Positions 32,046 through 40,913 of a stretch of DNA of 64,000 nt are shown here, piece after piece (the first letter of the stretch is position 1; the number at the start of each line of letters is the position of its first letter). Under the pieces are notes generated by a model. That model was given only the letters and a program-made list of their open reading frames with translations, was not told where the DNA came from and made no database searches. This stretch comes from Mycobacterium pseudokansasii (GTDB lineage Bacteria; Actinomycetota; Actinomycetes; Mycobacteriales; Mycobacteriaceae): assembly GCF_900566075.1 (NCBI RefSeq), contig NZ_UPHU01000001.1, forward strand, positions 3,658,325 through 3,722,324, given 5' to 3'. Position numbers and translations under genes: made by a program.

Positions 32046-32912
32046 CTATCGCGCGGTCAGCAGGCGTTCGGCAGCCTTCGGCGGTGGCGCCGGATGGATG
32101 TCGAGGTCCAACCGGGCGTCCACGGCGTGCTCGTCGGGCCGTCGCGGGGTTCCGGCGATCGCACATTGCAGCCACAGCTTGGCCCGTACCACGGGGCGGC
32201 GCAAGGTGCGTTCACGCTGCAGGGCACGGCGCATCTTGTCCGGCCGGGCGCTGTATCGCCATCGTGCCCACGGGGCATGCGGACGCGACAACCGAATCGC
32301 GCCGACGATCAGCAGCACCACCATGAACATGCCGAGCAGCCCCGTCCACACCTTGCCCTTGAACAGGACCACCACCGCCAGCGGCAGCGTCAGCACCACG
32401 CCGCCGACCAGCGCGGCATGCAGCATCACGGAATTGGTGTCCGACCAGATCGCCAGGACAAACATCAGCGGATGGAATCCCAGGGTCAACAGCCCCGCCA
32501 CGGCTACGGCGGCGAAGACCGCGTCCACCGAGGTGCGTCCGTCTTCCTCCCAGTAGACGTCGGACAGGTGCAGGATCAGCGCGTACTCGTCGAGCACCAG
32601 TGCCGCGCCGATTCCGAAAAATGTCGCCGACACCGCGAACTCGGGTGCGCGTCCGTCGACGGATAGCGTTACCAGCGCCAGCCCGGAGACCATCACCACC
32701 AGAACACCGAAGGCCACGTGGTGGACGTGTACGGACCCGATGTAGATATTGCGGGGCTGCCACCAGCTGGGCGGTGGCGCGTCGCCGGGGCGGCGACGGA
32801 TGATGCGGGCGAAGGTGCGCGTCACAAAGAAGGTCAGGATGAAGGCGACCAGGCAGCACAGGAGGGGCAGTCGGCCACGGTCGATGATGTCATGCTGCAG
32901 CCATTGGAGCAC
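32046..32912 (-). CDS. Integral membrane protein (Rv2180c-like)
   Basis: Polytopic membrane protein of unknown function, conserved in mycobacteria. The 288-residue product has about seven hydrophobic segments, the histidine-containing loop VHVHHVAFG near residue 70, and EYALILHLSDVYWEEDGR. A basic cytoplasmic C-terminus follows. The start is uncertain: GTG 32912 gives M-L-Q-W-L-Q-H-D, which matches the usual N-terminus, while the frame continues to a TTG at 32984. It is divergent from the Rv2181-like mannosyltransferase gene, possibly functionally linked. Confidence 0.78.
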   Translation of the reverse strand: MLQWLQHDIIDRGRLPLLCCLVAFILTFFVTRTFARIIRRRPGDAPPPSWWQPRNIYIGSVHVHHVAFGVLVVMVSGLALVTLSVDGRAPEFAVSATFFGIGAALVLDEYALILHLSDVYWEEDGRTSVDAVFAAVAVAGLLTLGFHPLMFVLAIWSDTNSVMLHAALVGGVVLTLPLAVVVLFKGKVWTGLLGMFMVVLLIVGAIRLSRPHAPWARWRYSARPDKMRRALQRERTLRRPVVRAKLWLQCAIAGTPRRPDEHAVDARLDLDIHPAPPPKAAERLLTAR

Positions 32913-32988
32913 TCCACAAAAAATACGCCTGCGGACGCCGGCGCGGCCAAAGCGCCGCTGTGGCGGTAGGCGGCCGTCTCGCAACGAT

Positions 32989-33006
32989 TAGGCTGTCTCT
33001 GACATG
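32989..33006 (+). promoter_or_regulatory. Minus-10 for the Rv2181-like gene
   Basis: TAGGCT (32989-32994) fits TANNNT and is nine bases before the ATG at 33004, implying a leader of only two or three bases. No ribosome site is visible. Confidence 0.4.
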
Positions 33007-34290
33007 AGTACATGGCGGTCGCCCGGGGTGGGCAGTCGACTCGGGCGGGCCTCGTTATGGTGCCTGCTCTGGCTGGTGGCCGCCGGTGCGCTGGGCTACG
33101 TGGCCTGGCGGTTGTTCGGACGCATCCCCTACCGCATCGATATCGACATCTATCAGATGGGCGCTCAGGCCTGGTTGGATGGGCGCCCGCTGTACACCGG
33201 CGACGTGAAGTTCCACACACCCATCGGGCTGGACCTGCCGTTCACCTACCCTCCCCTGGCCGCTGTGGTGTTCAGTCCGTTCGCCTGGCTGAAGATGCCG
33301 GCCGCCAGCGTCGCGATCACCCTGGTGACACTGGTGGTGCTCGTCGTCTCGACCGTTGTGGTGCTGACCGGCCTGAACGTCTGGCCCACCTCGAGGCTGC
33401 TGCCCGGCCCGGCCTGGGTGCGCCGGCTGTGGTTGGCGGTGATCATCGTCGCGCCCGCGTCGATCTGGCTGGAGCCGCTGAGTTCCAACTTCGCCTTCGG
33501 CCAGATCAACGCCGTGCTGATGACGTTGGTGATCCTCGATTGTTTCCCGCGCCGCACCCCGTGGCCGCGCGGGCTGCTGCTCGGCTTGGGCATCGCACTG
33601 AAGCTGACCCCGGCGGTGTTTCTGCTCTACTTCCTGCTGCGCCGGGACGGCCGGGCGGCGCTGACCGCCCTGGCGTCCTTTGCGGCCGCGACGCTGGCCG
33701 GCTTCGCCCTGGCGTGGGGTGATTCCCGCGAGTACTGGACCCATACCCTGCACCACACCGATCGGATCGGTTCGGCTTCGTTGAACACCGACCAGAACAT
33801 TGCGGGTGCGCTGGCCCGGCTGCCGATCGGCGAGTACGAAAGCTTCCTGCTGTGGGTGGTCCTGTCCCTGGTGGTGCTGGTTGGGACGGTATGGGCGATG
33901 CGCAGGGTGCTGCGGACCGACGAACCGGCCCTGGCCGTGATTTGCGTGGCGTTGTTCGGGCTGGTGGTTTCACCGGTTTCGTGGTCCCACCACTGGGTGT
34001 GGATGCTGCCGGCGGTTCTGGTGACCGGGGTGCTGGCCTGGCGACGGCGAAATGCGGCGCTGGCCGTGGTCACCGCCGTCGGGGTGGCGCTGATGAGGTG
34101 GACGCCGATCGATCTGCTGCCCAAGCACCGGGAGGCCACCGCGGAGTGGTGGCGTCAACTCGCCGGGATGTCCTACGTGTGGTGGGCGCTGGCGGTCATC
34201 GTCGCTGCCGGCCTCACCGTGACGACCCGGCTGACGACGGAGCGCTCGCCCGAGCCCGGGCGGACCCCGGTGTCGACGGCCGCGGCCTGA
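33004..34290 (+). CDS. Alpha-1,2-mannosyltransferase of LM/LAM synthesis (Rv2181/MptC-like)
   Basis: GT-C (GT87-type) polyprenyl-phosphomannose-dependent transferase that adds alpha-1,2-mannose branches to the mannan backbone of lipomannan and LAM in M. tuberculosis. The 428-residue product has about ten membrane helices and the first-loop signature [18 protein letters not shown] (about 43-60), followed by PLYTG and [10 protein letters not shown], as in this family. The C-terminus is a short hydrophilic tail. The ATG at 33004 is close behind a minus-10. It works in the same pathway as mptA and pimB' in this window. Confidence 0.9.
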   Translation: MSTWRSPGVGSRLGRASLWCLLWLVAAGALGYVAWRLFGRIPYRIDIDIYQMGAQAWLDGRPLYTGDVKFHTPIGLDLPFTYPPLAAVVFSPFAWLKMPAASVAITLVTLVVLVVSTVVVLTGLNVWPTSRLLPGPAWVRRLWLAVIIVAPASIWLEPLSSNFAFGQINAVLMTLVILDCFPRRTPWPRGLLLGLGIALKLTPAVFLLYFLLRRDGRAALTALASFAAATLAGFALAWGDSREYWTHTLHHTDRIGSASLNTDQNIAGALARLPIGEYESFLLWVVLSLVVLVGTVWAMRRVLRTDEPALAVICVALFGLVVSPVSWSHHWVWMLPAVLVTGVLAWRRRNAALAVVTAVGVALMRWTPIDLLPKHREATAEWWRQLAGMSYVWWALAVIVAAGLTVTTRLTTERSPEPGRTPVSTAAA

Positions 34291-35028
34291 TCAGCCGGCA
34301 GCGGTCTCGGGGATCCGGGCGGCGTCGTGCGGACCGGGATGAGCCCCGGCACCGTTGCTGCCGCCTTTGACGCTGGCTGCGTAGATATCGACGTACTCCT
34401 GACCGGAAAGCCCCATCAGCTCGTACATCACCTCGTCGGTGACGGCCCGCTCGATGAAGTGGTTGCCGGCCAGTCCCTCGAACCGGGTGAAGTCCATCGG
34501 CTTGCCGAAACGAACGGTCACCCGGCCGAACCGCAACATCTTCTTGCCCGGCGGGTTGACGACGTTGGTGCCGATCATCGCCACCGGAATCACCGGAACC
34601 CCGGTGTGCAGCGCCAGCCGCGCCAAGCCGGTCTTCCCCTTGTAGAGGCGACCGTCGGGCGACCGGGTGCCTTCGGGGTACATACCCAGCAGCTTCCCCC
34701 GGCGCAGCAAGCCCTCCGCGGTTTCCAAGGCGGCCTGTGCGGCGTCGGCGTTGGTGCGGTCGATGGGCACCTGCCCGGAGACGCTGTAGAACCAGCGGTT
34801 GATCCAGCCTTTGAGCCCGGTGCCGGTGAAGTACTCGGCCTTTGCCAGAAACGTGATCCGGCGGCGGACTACCAACGGAAGGTAGAAGCTGTCCGCCACG
34901 GCAAGGTGGTTACTGGCGAGGATCGCCGGCCCGGAACTCGGAATGTTTTCCGCACCTTCAATTTTCGGCCGGCCGAGCAAAATAAACAGCGGGCCCATGA
35001 AAACGTACTTGAAAAGGTAGTACCACAT
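34291..35028 (-). CDS. 1-acylglycerol-3-phosphate acyltransferase family (PlsC-like, Rv2182c-like)
   Basis: Membrane-associated acyltransferase of phospholipid synthesis. The 245-residue product carries the NHLAVAD motif (H41xxxxD46), a second block GQVPIDR, the YPEGTRSPDGRLYKGKTG motif that binds glycerol phosphate, and PVIPVAMIGT. The N-terminus is hydrophobic (WYYLFKYVFMGPLFILL). The ATG at 35028 is chosen because GGGAGGGCC precedes it. The C-terminal 25 residues are G/A/P-rich and variable. Confidence 0.92.
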   Translation of the reverse strand: MWYYLFKYVFMGPLFILLGRPKIEGAENIPSSGPAILASNHLAVADSFYLPLVVRRRITFLAKAEYFTGTGLKGWINRWFYSVSGQVPIDRTNADAAQAALETAEGLLRRGKLLGMYPEGTRSPDGRLYKGKTGLARLALHTGVPVIPVAMIGTNVVNPPGKKMLRFGRVTVRFGKPMDFTRFEGLAGNHFIERAVTDEVMYELMGLSGQEYVDIYAASVKGGSNGAGAHPGPHDAARIPETAAG

Positions 35029-35115
35029 GGCCCTCCCTCTCGCCCGCACCGGAACAATGTCTGGGCCAACTGTACCCATCTGCCGTGGCTGCGACCACCT
35101 TCGCCGGGCGGCGCC

Positions 35116-35517
35116 TCACTCCTGCAAACTCACCGGGATGGGCTGGTAGCGCGTTTTCGCACCGGGGTCCACGGACCCGTTCTCCGGCGGTGTCTCGCTG
35201 GTGAGGCCGCCGCCGGGCGGATCCTCCGGCGGCGGTTTCGCCGATCGATCAATGTCGTCGACTATGGCGCGAATCACGTTGAGCAAAGCGACACTGTGGT
35301 TGGCGATCACCGTCAGCAACGGGTGTTGCTCGCCACCGACCACCGCCGCCAGCGCACATACCGGACACCACACCTGTTGGCACTTGGCGGCCGCTTTGCC
35401 GCCGGCCGACCCGGACGCCATCGCGGCCGCGGCGCGCATCGCGGGGTCGATCGCATCCAGGATTGCCTGCGCGAGTCTGCGCAGTTCGGGACCAACCTCG
35501 GTATGAACCCCGGTCAC
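35116..35517 (-). CDS. Conserved hypothetical protein (Rv2183c-like)
   Basis: Small mycobacterial protein of unknown function, 133 residues. It has an alanine-rich helical N-terminal half with a cysteine cluster KCQQVWCPVC (about 46-55) that could bind metal, a hydrophobic helix (HPLLTVIANHSVALLNVIRAIV), and a proline/glycine-rich C-terminus. The start is GTG 35517, overlapping the stop of the ArsA-like gene (GTGA, 35514-35517), so the two are probably translationally coupled and functionally linked. It is not a recognised family beyond actinobacteria. Confidence 0.8.
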   Translation of the reverse strand: MTGVHTEVGPELRRLAQAILDAIDPAMRAAAAMASGSAGGKAAAKCQQVWCPVCALAAVVGGEQHPLLTVIANHSVALLNVIRAIVDDIDRSAKPPPEDPPGGGLTSETPPENGSVDPGAKTRYQPIPVSLQE

Positions 35518-36791
35518 GTCGGCCACACCTCCGGATTGGGTCGAAATCGAACGGTCAGCTCGCTGCCCCGCAGCTGCGCGTCCAGCACCGTGCATCTGCG
35601 CAGTACGGACGCCAACCGAACTCTGCGCCGCACCCCGCCGGCACTGATGATCAGGTCGTCGTCTGCGCGGCCCAGCGCCAGCGAACCGGGATCGAGCTGG
35701 GGCAACGCTAGCCGCAGACGATATACCGACTCAAGCCCCGACCCGGATTCCAGGTCCACAATAGGGCGCAGCGGGCCCGGCGGCGCCGAGCCTCGGCGAC
35801 GGCGGGCACTGTCGAGCAGCGCGCCCAGCGCCTTCGGGCCGATCGGCTCGCCGGACAGGTGCGGAACCAGCACCAGCGCCAGGTCACCGATGGTGGCGTC
35901 GAGTTCTTCCAGGACGGCGCGTTGCTCGGAGATGCGTTCGGCATACCAGTAGAAGGCCGGGTGGTCGGGAAGGCTGCGGTACTCGTAGGTCTCGTCGCGG
36001 ACCAGGACCTGATTGACCAGCAGCTCTTCGACGCGCATCCCCATCAGCGCCAATGAACCCAGCGTGCGGGCTGCCTCGGCGGCTACCACCCGCTCCGGGG
36101 TCAGCACCAGATGGGCGCCGACCAGGTCACCGTCGGTCAGCAAGGCGCTGAGCCGGTCCACGCTGGCGCTGGTGCGCTCCAGCAACTCCACCAGTGCGGC
36201 AGATCGGTTGTCGTCGATGGCGAGCCTGCGATGCCGCGGCCACGCGCGCTCCACGTATAGCCCGAAGGTCGCCGGGAGCGTCAACATTCGCAGCGCATCC
36301 GCGGTCGATGCGCAGTCGACGACGACGCGATCCCAACGTCCGCTGGCGGCAAGCTCGCCGACGGCGTGCAGCCCGAGCACCTCCTGAATCCCGGGCAACG
36401 CCGAGAGTTCCTCTGGCGCAACGCTACTCAGCTCGGAACCGGGGAATCGCCGGTCCAGGGCGTCGACGACGTCTCGCCACCGGTCCTCGAGCAGCGCCAG
36501 GGTGTCCAGCGCGATGGCGTCGAGGAAACCGCCGTCGGACCCGGATCGCCCGGTTTCGAGATCGGCGAGAACGCGGACCGGCTCGCCCCGGCCGGTCGGC
36601 GGCACCGAGATGCCCAGCACATCACCCAGCGAGTGCGCCTGATCGGTGGATACCAGCAGTACTCGCTGTCCAGCACCGGCATCGCAAACCGCGGTGGCGG
36701 CCGCCAGTGTGGACTTTCCTACTCCGCCTTTACCGACGAAGAGACTGATCCGGGCCGGGGCTGACGCCCGGAATTCACTGGACTCACTCAG
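35514..36791 (-). CDS. ArsA/Get3-like P-loop ATPase (Rv2184c-like), non-standard CTG start
   Basis: ArsA/Get3/ParA-superfamily ATPase of about 425 residues, no arsenite context. The deviant Walker A loop GKGGVGKST is at about 20-28, with VLLVSTDQAHSLGD (about 45-59), the switch region DxxHSLGD typical of ArsA, and VVVDCASTADALRML further on. ATG/GTG/TTG starts exist only from 36620 inward, and those would remove the P-loop. The frame is open upstream to a stop at about 36804, and the only plausible initiator there is CTG 36791, overlapping the Rv2185c-like stop region. I chose CTG because the N-terminal M-S-E-S and P-loop look intact. Downstream is the coupled Rv2183c-like gene. Confidence 0.8.
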   Translation of the reverse strand: MSESSEFRASAPARISLFVGKGGVGKSTLAAATAVCDAGAGQRVLLVSTDQAHSLGDVLGISVPPTGRGEPVRVLADLETGRSGSDGGFLDAIALDTLALLEDRWRDVVDALDRRFPGSELSSVAPEELSALPGIQEVLGLHAVGELAASGRWDRVVVDCASTADALRMLTLPATFGLYVERAWPRHRRLAIDDNRSAALVELLERTSASVDRLSALLTDGDLVGAHLVLTPERVVAAEAARTLGSLALMGMRVEELLVNQVLVRDETYEYRSLPDHPAFYWYAERISEQRAVLEELDATIGDLALVLVPHLSGEPIGPKALGALLDSARRRRGSAPPGPLRPIVDLESGSGLESVYRLRLALPQLDPGSLALGRADDDLIISAGGVRRRVRLASVLRRCTVLDAQLRGSELTVRFRPNPEVWPT

Positions 36792-37221
36792 CCTCGACTC
36801 GTTTCTTCAGATCCTTCAACGCGCCGTCGATCAACCTGCGTTCGGCTTTGCGCTTGAGCATCCCGATCATCGGGACGGCGAGGTCGACGGCGAGCTCATA
36901 GGTCACGTCAGTTCCAGAACCGTTGGGCTCCAAGATATATGAACCTTCGAGAGACTTCAGCAGGGAGCTCGATTCCAGAGTCCAGCTCAGCGACTGGCGG
37001 TCCGCCGGCCACTGGTAGGCCATGATCAAGGTGTCCCTGAAGATGGTTGCGTCCATCAACATCCGGGCCCGTTGCGGGTATCCCTCGTCGTCAGCCTCCA
37101 GGACCTCGACTTCCTTGTACTCCGAAATCCATTCCGGGTAGGCCTCGATGTCGGCGATCGCCTTCATCACCTCGCCTGGAGCCGCGTCGATGTAGATCGT
37201 CTGCCTCGTCTTGTCCGCCAC
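36784..37221 (-). CDS. SRPBCC/polyketide cyclase-like protein (Rv2185c, TB16.3-like)
   Basis: START/SRPBCC-fold protein of 145 residues, a family that binds hydrophobic ligands; ligand unknown. It begins MADKTRQTIYIDAAPGEVMKAIADIEAYPEWISEYKEV in the usual fold order, with LSWTLESSSLLKSLEGSY and a C-terminal long helix (KRKAERRLIDGALKDLKKR). The start is GTG 37221, in line with the family; the frame is open to 37323. It overlaps the start region of the ArsA-like ATPase gene and is preceded by a second SRPBCC gene, suggesting a lipid-related unit. Confidence 0.88.
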   Translation of the reverse strand: MADKTRQTIYIDAAPGEVMKAIADIEAYPEWISEYKEVEVLEADDEGYPQRARMLMDATIFRDTLIMAYQWPADRQSLSWTLESSSLLKSLEGSYILEPNGSGTDVTYELAVDLAVPMIGMLKRKAERRLIDGALKDLKKRVEAE

Positions 37222-37342
37222 CTGGCAAATCCCTTTCCCGTCTCCTCGCACTGCGCGTCGATTCCTCGGGAATATCCGCCATTCGGCACAAACGCTACTC
37301 CCGATGCCCAGCTTGAGCCCCACTCGAGCCCACTCGACCCGG

Positions 37343-37732
37343 TTAAACTACCGGAGAAACCCCGACAGGGCGTGCTTGTTCCAATGTGGTTTTGACCTCG
37401 AACGCCATTTTCTTCGCTGCCACCCGGCGGCGGTGGGTGATTTTGGCCAGATTCATCCGGGCCAGTTGCCAGGCGGCCGCCGCGGTCGGTTCGGCGTGCA
37501 GGAAGTAGTGCAGCACCACCCCATCCATCGACGGTTCCAGCCAGATTTCCATGGTGCCGGTCAGGGCCCCGGTAACCGCCCACCTCATGCCCTTGTCGGC
37601 GCGGTCCTCGGTGACCTCCAGCCGCAGATCAGGCCACCACCGGCGCCACTTCGACGGGTCGGCAATTGCAGCTCCCACCCGTGCGCCATCCGCGGCGACA
37701 TACGTCTGGTCCGCGATCTGGATGCTGTTCAT
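37343..37732 (-). CDS. SRPBCC-like protein (Rv2186c-like)
   Basis: Conserved hypothetical of 129 residues with the SRPBCC layout: MNSIQIADQTYVAADGARVGAAIADPSKWRRWWPDL at the N-terminus, GTMEIWLEPSMDGVVLHYF in the middle and a C-terminal basic helix (NLAKITHRRRVAAKKMAFEVK). It is probably a distant relative of the neighbouring Rv2185c-like protein, separated by 121 bp on the same strand. The start ATG 37732 is chosen over GTG 37738. Function unknown; it is divergent from fadD15. Confidence 0.85.
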   Translation of the reverse strand: MNSIQIADQTYVAADGARVGAAIADPSKWRRWWPDLRLEVTEDRADKGMRWAVTGALTGTMEIWLEPSMDGVVLHYFLHAEPTAAAAWQLARMNLAKITHRRRVAAKKMAFEVKTTLEQARPVGVSPVV

Positions 37733-37891
37733 AGCCACAGCTTCACATACCCCGGGTAGCGACGGCCAACGGCGCTCGGCTCGGTCCGAAAAGCCACCAG
37801 ACCAGCAATCACCTGGCTTCCCCTAATGCCCGGCTAGGCTGGCGCGAGGGGATCTACCCGCAAAAACATCAGTTGGAGCGAGGTCAACAAG

Positions 37892-39691
37892 GTGCGTCAG
37901 TACAGTGTCCCTGCCGGCTTTTCGGTCGGCGAGCGCGACAACGTCGCGGCCATGGTCTTCGAGCACGAGCGCGACGATCCGGGGTGCGTCATCTACCAAC
38001 GCCTTGTCGACGGCGTCTGGACCGACGTGACCTGCGCCGAGGCGGCCCATCAGATTCGTGCTGCGGCATTGGGTTTGATCGCGCTCGGGGTACAGGCCGG
38101 TGATCGGGTGTCGGTCTTTTCGGCCACCCGCTACGAGTGGGCGATCCTGGACCTGGCCATCCTGGCGGTGGGTGCGGTCACGGTGCCGATCTACGAGACG
38201 TCGTCGGCCGCGCAGGTCCGCTGGGTCCTGCAGAATTCGGAAGCCGTACTGGCGTTCGCCGAAACCGACGCGCATGCCGCGATGGTTACCGAGCTCAGCG
38301 GTGACCTGCCCGCATTGCGCCGGGTGTTGCCTATCGACGGCCCCGGCCGCAAGGCGCTCGACCAGCTCGAAGAGGAAAGCGCGTCGGTTGACCCGGCGGA
38401 GCTGACCGCGCGCCTCAAGGCCCTACGGGCCGACGACGCGGCGACGCTCATCTATACGTCGGGCACCACCGGGCGGCCCAAAGGCTGTCAGCTCACCCAT
38501 TCCAACCTGCTGCACGAGATCCGCGGCACCCGCGAATGCCTGCCCACGCTGTTGCGCCAGGGACAGCGGCTCCTGGTGTTCTTGCCGCTCGCACACGTGC
38601 TGGCCCGGTCGCTGACGCTGTCGGCGTTCGCCAGCAAAGTGACCGTGGGGTTCACCAGCGATATCAAGAATCTGCTGCCGCTGTTCGCGGTGTTCAAGCC
38701 CACGGTGGTGGTCTCGGTGCCCCGGGTTTTCGAGAAGGTGTACAACACCGCCGAGCGAAATGCCGTCAACGACGGCAAGGGAGCGATCTTCAAACGCGCC
38801 GCGCAGACCGCGGTCGATTGGAGTCGAGCCTTCGATAGCGGCCGCCCAGGGCTGCTGCTGCGCGTCAGGCACGCCCTGTTCGATCGTCTGGTCTACTGCA
38901 CGTTGCGCGCGGCGCTCGGGGGCGACTGCCATGCGGCGGTCTCGGGCGGAGCCCCGCTGGGCGCGCGGCTGGGCCACTTCTACCGCGGCGTGGGATTGAC
39001 CATCTACGAGGGTTACGGCCTGACCGAGACCAGCGCGGCGATCACCGTCAACCAGGTGGGTGCCCTCAAGATCGGGACGGTCGGAAAGCTGGTGCCCGGC
39101 AACAGCTTACGCATAGCCGACGACCAGGAGCTGTTGGTACGCGGCGGTGTGGTGTTCAGCGGCTATTGGCGCAACGAGCAGGCCACCGAGGCAGCCTTTA
39201 CTGACGGGTGGTTCCGCACCGGTGATCTGGGCGCGCTCGACGAGGACGGCTTCTTGAGCATCACCGGCCGCAAGAAGGAACTCATCGTCACCGCGGGCGG
39301 TAAGAACGTCGCCCCCGCCGTGTTGGAGGACCAGCTGCGGGCACACCCGCTGATCAGTCAGGCAGTGGTGGTCGGAGATGCCAAGCCGTTCATCGGCGCA
39401 CTGATCACCATCGACCCGGAGGCGTTCGTCGGCTGGAAGCAGCGCAACAGCAAGCCCGCCGACGCGTCGGTGGGCGATTTGGCCACCGATCCGGACCTGG
39501 TGGCCGACCTCGATGCGGCCGTCAAACAGGCCAATCTGGCTGTGTCGCATGCGGAGTCGATCCGCAAGTTCCGCGTTCTGGGTGTGGACTTCACCGAGGA
39601 CACCGGCGAGCTGACACCGACGATGAAGGTCAAGCGCAAGGTGGTAGCCGAGAAGTTTGCCGACGAGATCGAGGCGATCTACACGGGCTAG
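37892..39691 (+). CDS. fadD15: Long-chain fatty acid--CoA ligase FadD15
   Basis: AMP-forming acyl-CoA synthetase of 599 residues. Motifs include the P-loop-like [11 protein letters not shown] (188-198), [13 protein letters not shown], the GWFRTGDLG hinge and the C-terminal [17 protein letters not shown] and TPTMKVKRK. It activates long-chain fatty acids with ATP and CoA at the membrane or cytosol. The start is GTG 37892 with GGAGCGAGG upstream. A TAGGCT minus-10 candidate lies about 57 bases upstream. It is convergent with pimB', with a strong hairpin between. Confidence 0.94.
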   Translation: MRQYSVPAGFSVGERDNVAAMVFEHERDDPGCVIYQRLVDGVWTDVTCAEAAHQIRAAALGLIALGVQAGDRVSVFSATRYEWAILDLAILAVGAVTVPIYETSSAAQVRWVLQNSEAVLAFAETDAHAAMVTELSGDLPALRRVLPIDGPGRKALDQLEEESASVDPAELTARLKALRADDAATLIYTSGTTGRPKGCQLTHSNLLHEIRGTRECLPTLLRQGQRLLVFLPLAHVLARSLTLSAFASKVTVGFTSDIKNLLPLFAVFKPTVVVSVPRVFEKVYNTAERNAVNDGKGAIFKRAAQTAVDWSRAFDSGRPGLLLRVRHALFDRLVYCTLRAALGGDCHAAVSGGAPLGARLGHFYRGVGLTIYEGYGLTETSAAITVNQVGALKIGTVGKLVPGNSLRIADDQELLVRGGVVFSGYWRNEQATEAAFTDGWFRTGDLGALDEDGFLSITGRKKELIVTAGGKNVAPAVLEDQLRAHPLISQAVVVGDAKPFIGALITIDPEAFVGWKQRNSKPADASVGDLATDPDLVADLDAAVKQANLAVSHAESIRKFRVLGVDFTEDTGELTPTMKVKRKVVAEKFADEIEAIYTG

Positions 39692-39699
39692 TGGCGCCA

Positions 39700-39751
39700 G
39701 CAGACGCGAAAGCCCCCATTCCGCGGGTGGAACGGGGGCTTTCGCGTCTGC
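39700..39751. terminator. Bidirectional terminator between fadD15 and pimB'
   Basis: Perfect 18-bp stem (39700-39717 with 39734-39751), centre CGAAAGCCCCC, around a 16-base loop that can pair further (TTCC/GGAA). The flank TGCTCG matches the pknL-aroG terminator. It lies between convergent stops. Confidence 0.9.
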
Positions 39752-39760
39752 TCGCCACCC

Positions 39761-40903
39761 TTAGGCACCGAGCAGGCCGGCCAGCCGGATCGCCAGTGTG
39801 TCCCAGCGCCAGTTGGCCGTTACCCATTCCCGGCCGGCAGCGCCCATGGCGGCGGCACGGTCGCGATCGGTCAGCAAGTCGGCGACGGCGTCGGCCACCT
39901 TGTCCACCGAGGTACCGTCGACGACCAACCCAGTCTTGTTGTGCTGCACGGTTTCCGGCGCTCCGCCGGATTCGCCGGCGATTACCGGAACGCCGCTGGC
40001 CGAAGCCTCGAGAAACACGATCCCCAGACCCTCGACATCCAGTCCGGCACCGCGGGTGCGGCACGGCATCGCGAACACGTCGGCTAACGCATGATGCGCC
40101 GGTAGTTCGTCGCCCGGCACGCCTCCGGTGAACGTCACATGGTCGGCCACCTGGCAGTCCCTGGCCAGCTTGCGCAGCGCCTGCAGGTAAGGGCCGCCCC
40201 CGACGATCACCAGCGCGGCCCCGTCGACGCGCCGGCGGATCGCCGGTAGCGCCTTGATCAGCATGTCCTGGCCTTTGCGCGGCACCAGCCGGGACACGCA
40301 CACCACCACGGGCCGCTCGTCCAGCCGGTAGCGCTTACGCAGTTCGGCGCGCGCGGCCGGGTCCGGCCGGAACCGGTCGCTGTCTACCCCGGGCGGCAGG
40401 TATTCCAGCGCGGCGCCGGGTCCGAAGGCGGGCGCGAACCGGGCTTGGGTGTAGCGACTGACGAAGGTCACCACGTCAGCGCCGTCCCCGATTCGGCGCA
40501 ACACCGACCGCGCGACCGGAAGCATCGACCACCCCACTTCATGGCCGTGCGTGCTGGCCACTATCCGGGTGGCACCGGCCCGGCGCGCACGGGACGCCAG
40601 CAGCGCCAACGGGGCGGCCGCCCCGAACCAGACGGTATCGATGTCGTACTCGGCGATCATTCGGCGCATGCGGCTGTCGACGGCCGGGACGGGCAGCATC
40701 AACGTGCCGGGATGACGCACCACGCGATAGCCGGCTGCACAAGCCGCGTGGTCGTATGCCTGCGCCCCCTTCCATTGCGGTGCATATACCGTCACCGAGT
40801 GCGATCCGGTTTCGACCAGCCGGCCGACGAACTCCCCCAGGTAAGACTGAATGCCGCCGCGTCTGGGCGGAAAGTCGTTGGTTACCAGCAGGACCCGGCT
40901 CAC
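39761..40903 (-). CDS. pimB: Mannosyltransferase PimB' (Rv2188c-like)
   Basis: GDP-mannose-dependent GT4 enzyme adding the second mannose to phosphatidyl-myo-inositol monomannoside on the cytoplasmic side. The 380-residue product starts MSRVLLVTNDFPPRRGGIQSYL, with the GG(I/V)QxY acceptor loop, STHGHEVGW, VSRLVPRKGQD and the GT4 E-x7-E motif EGLGIVFLEASASGVPVIAGESGG. The start is GTG 40903; the open frame upstream overlaps the next gene. It is 10 bp downstream of the putative metallopeptidase gene. It is called PimB' to avoid confusion with the unrelated earlier PimB name. Confidence 0.93.
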   Translation of the reverse strand: MSRVLLVTNDFPPRRGGIQSYLGEFVGRLVETGSHSVTVYAPQWKGAQAYDHAACAAGYRVVRHPGTLMLPVPAVDSRMRRMIAEYDIDTVWFGAAAPLALLASRARRAGATRIVASTHGHEVGWSMLPVARSVLRRIGDGADVVTFVSRYTQARFAPAFGPGAALEYLPPGVDSDRFRPDPAARAELRKRYRLDERPVVVCVSRLVPRKGQDMLIKALPAIRRRVDGAALVIVGGGPYLQALRKLARDCQVADHVTFTGGVPGDELPAHHALADVFAMPCRTRGAGLDVEGLGIVFLEASASGVPVIAGESGGAPETVQHNKTGLVVDGTSVDKVADAVADLLTDRDRAAAMGAAGREWVTANWRWDTLAIRLAGLLGA

Positions 40904-40913
40904 CTGCGTCAGG

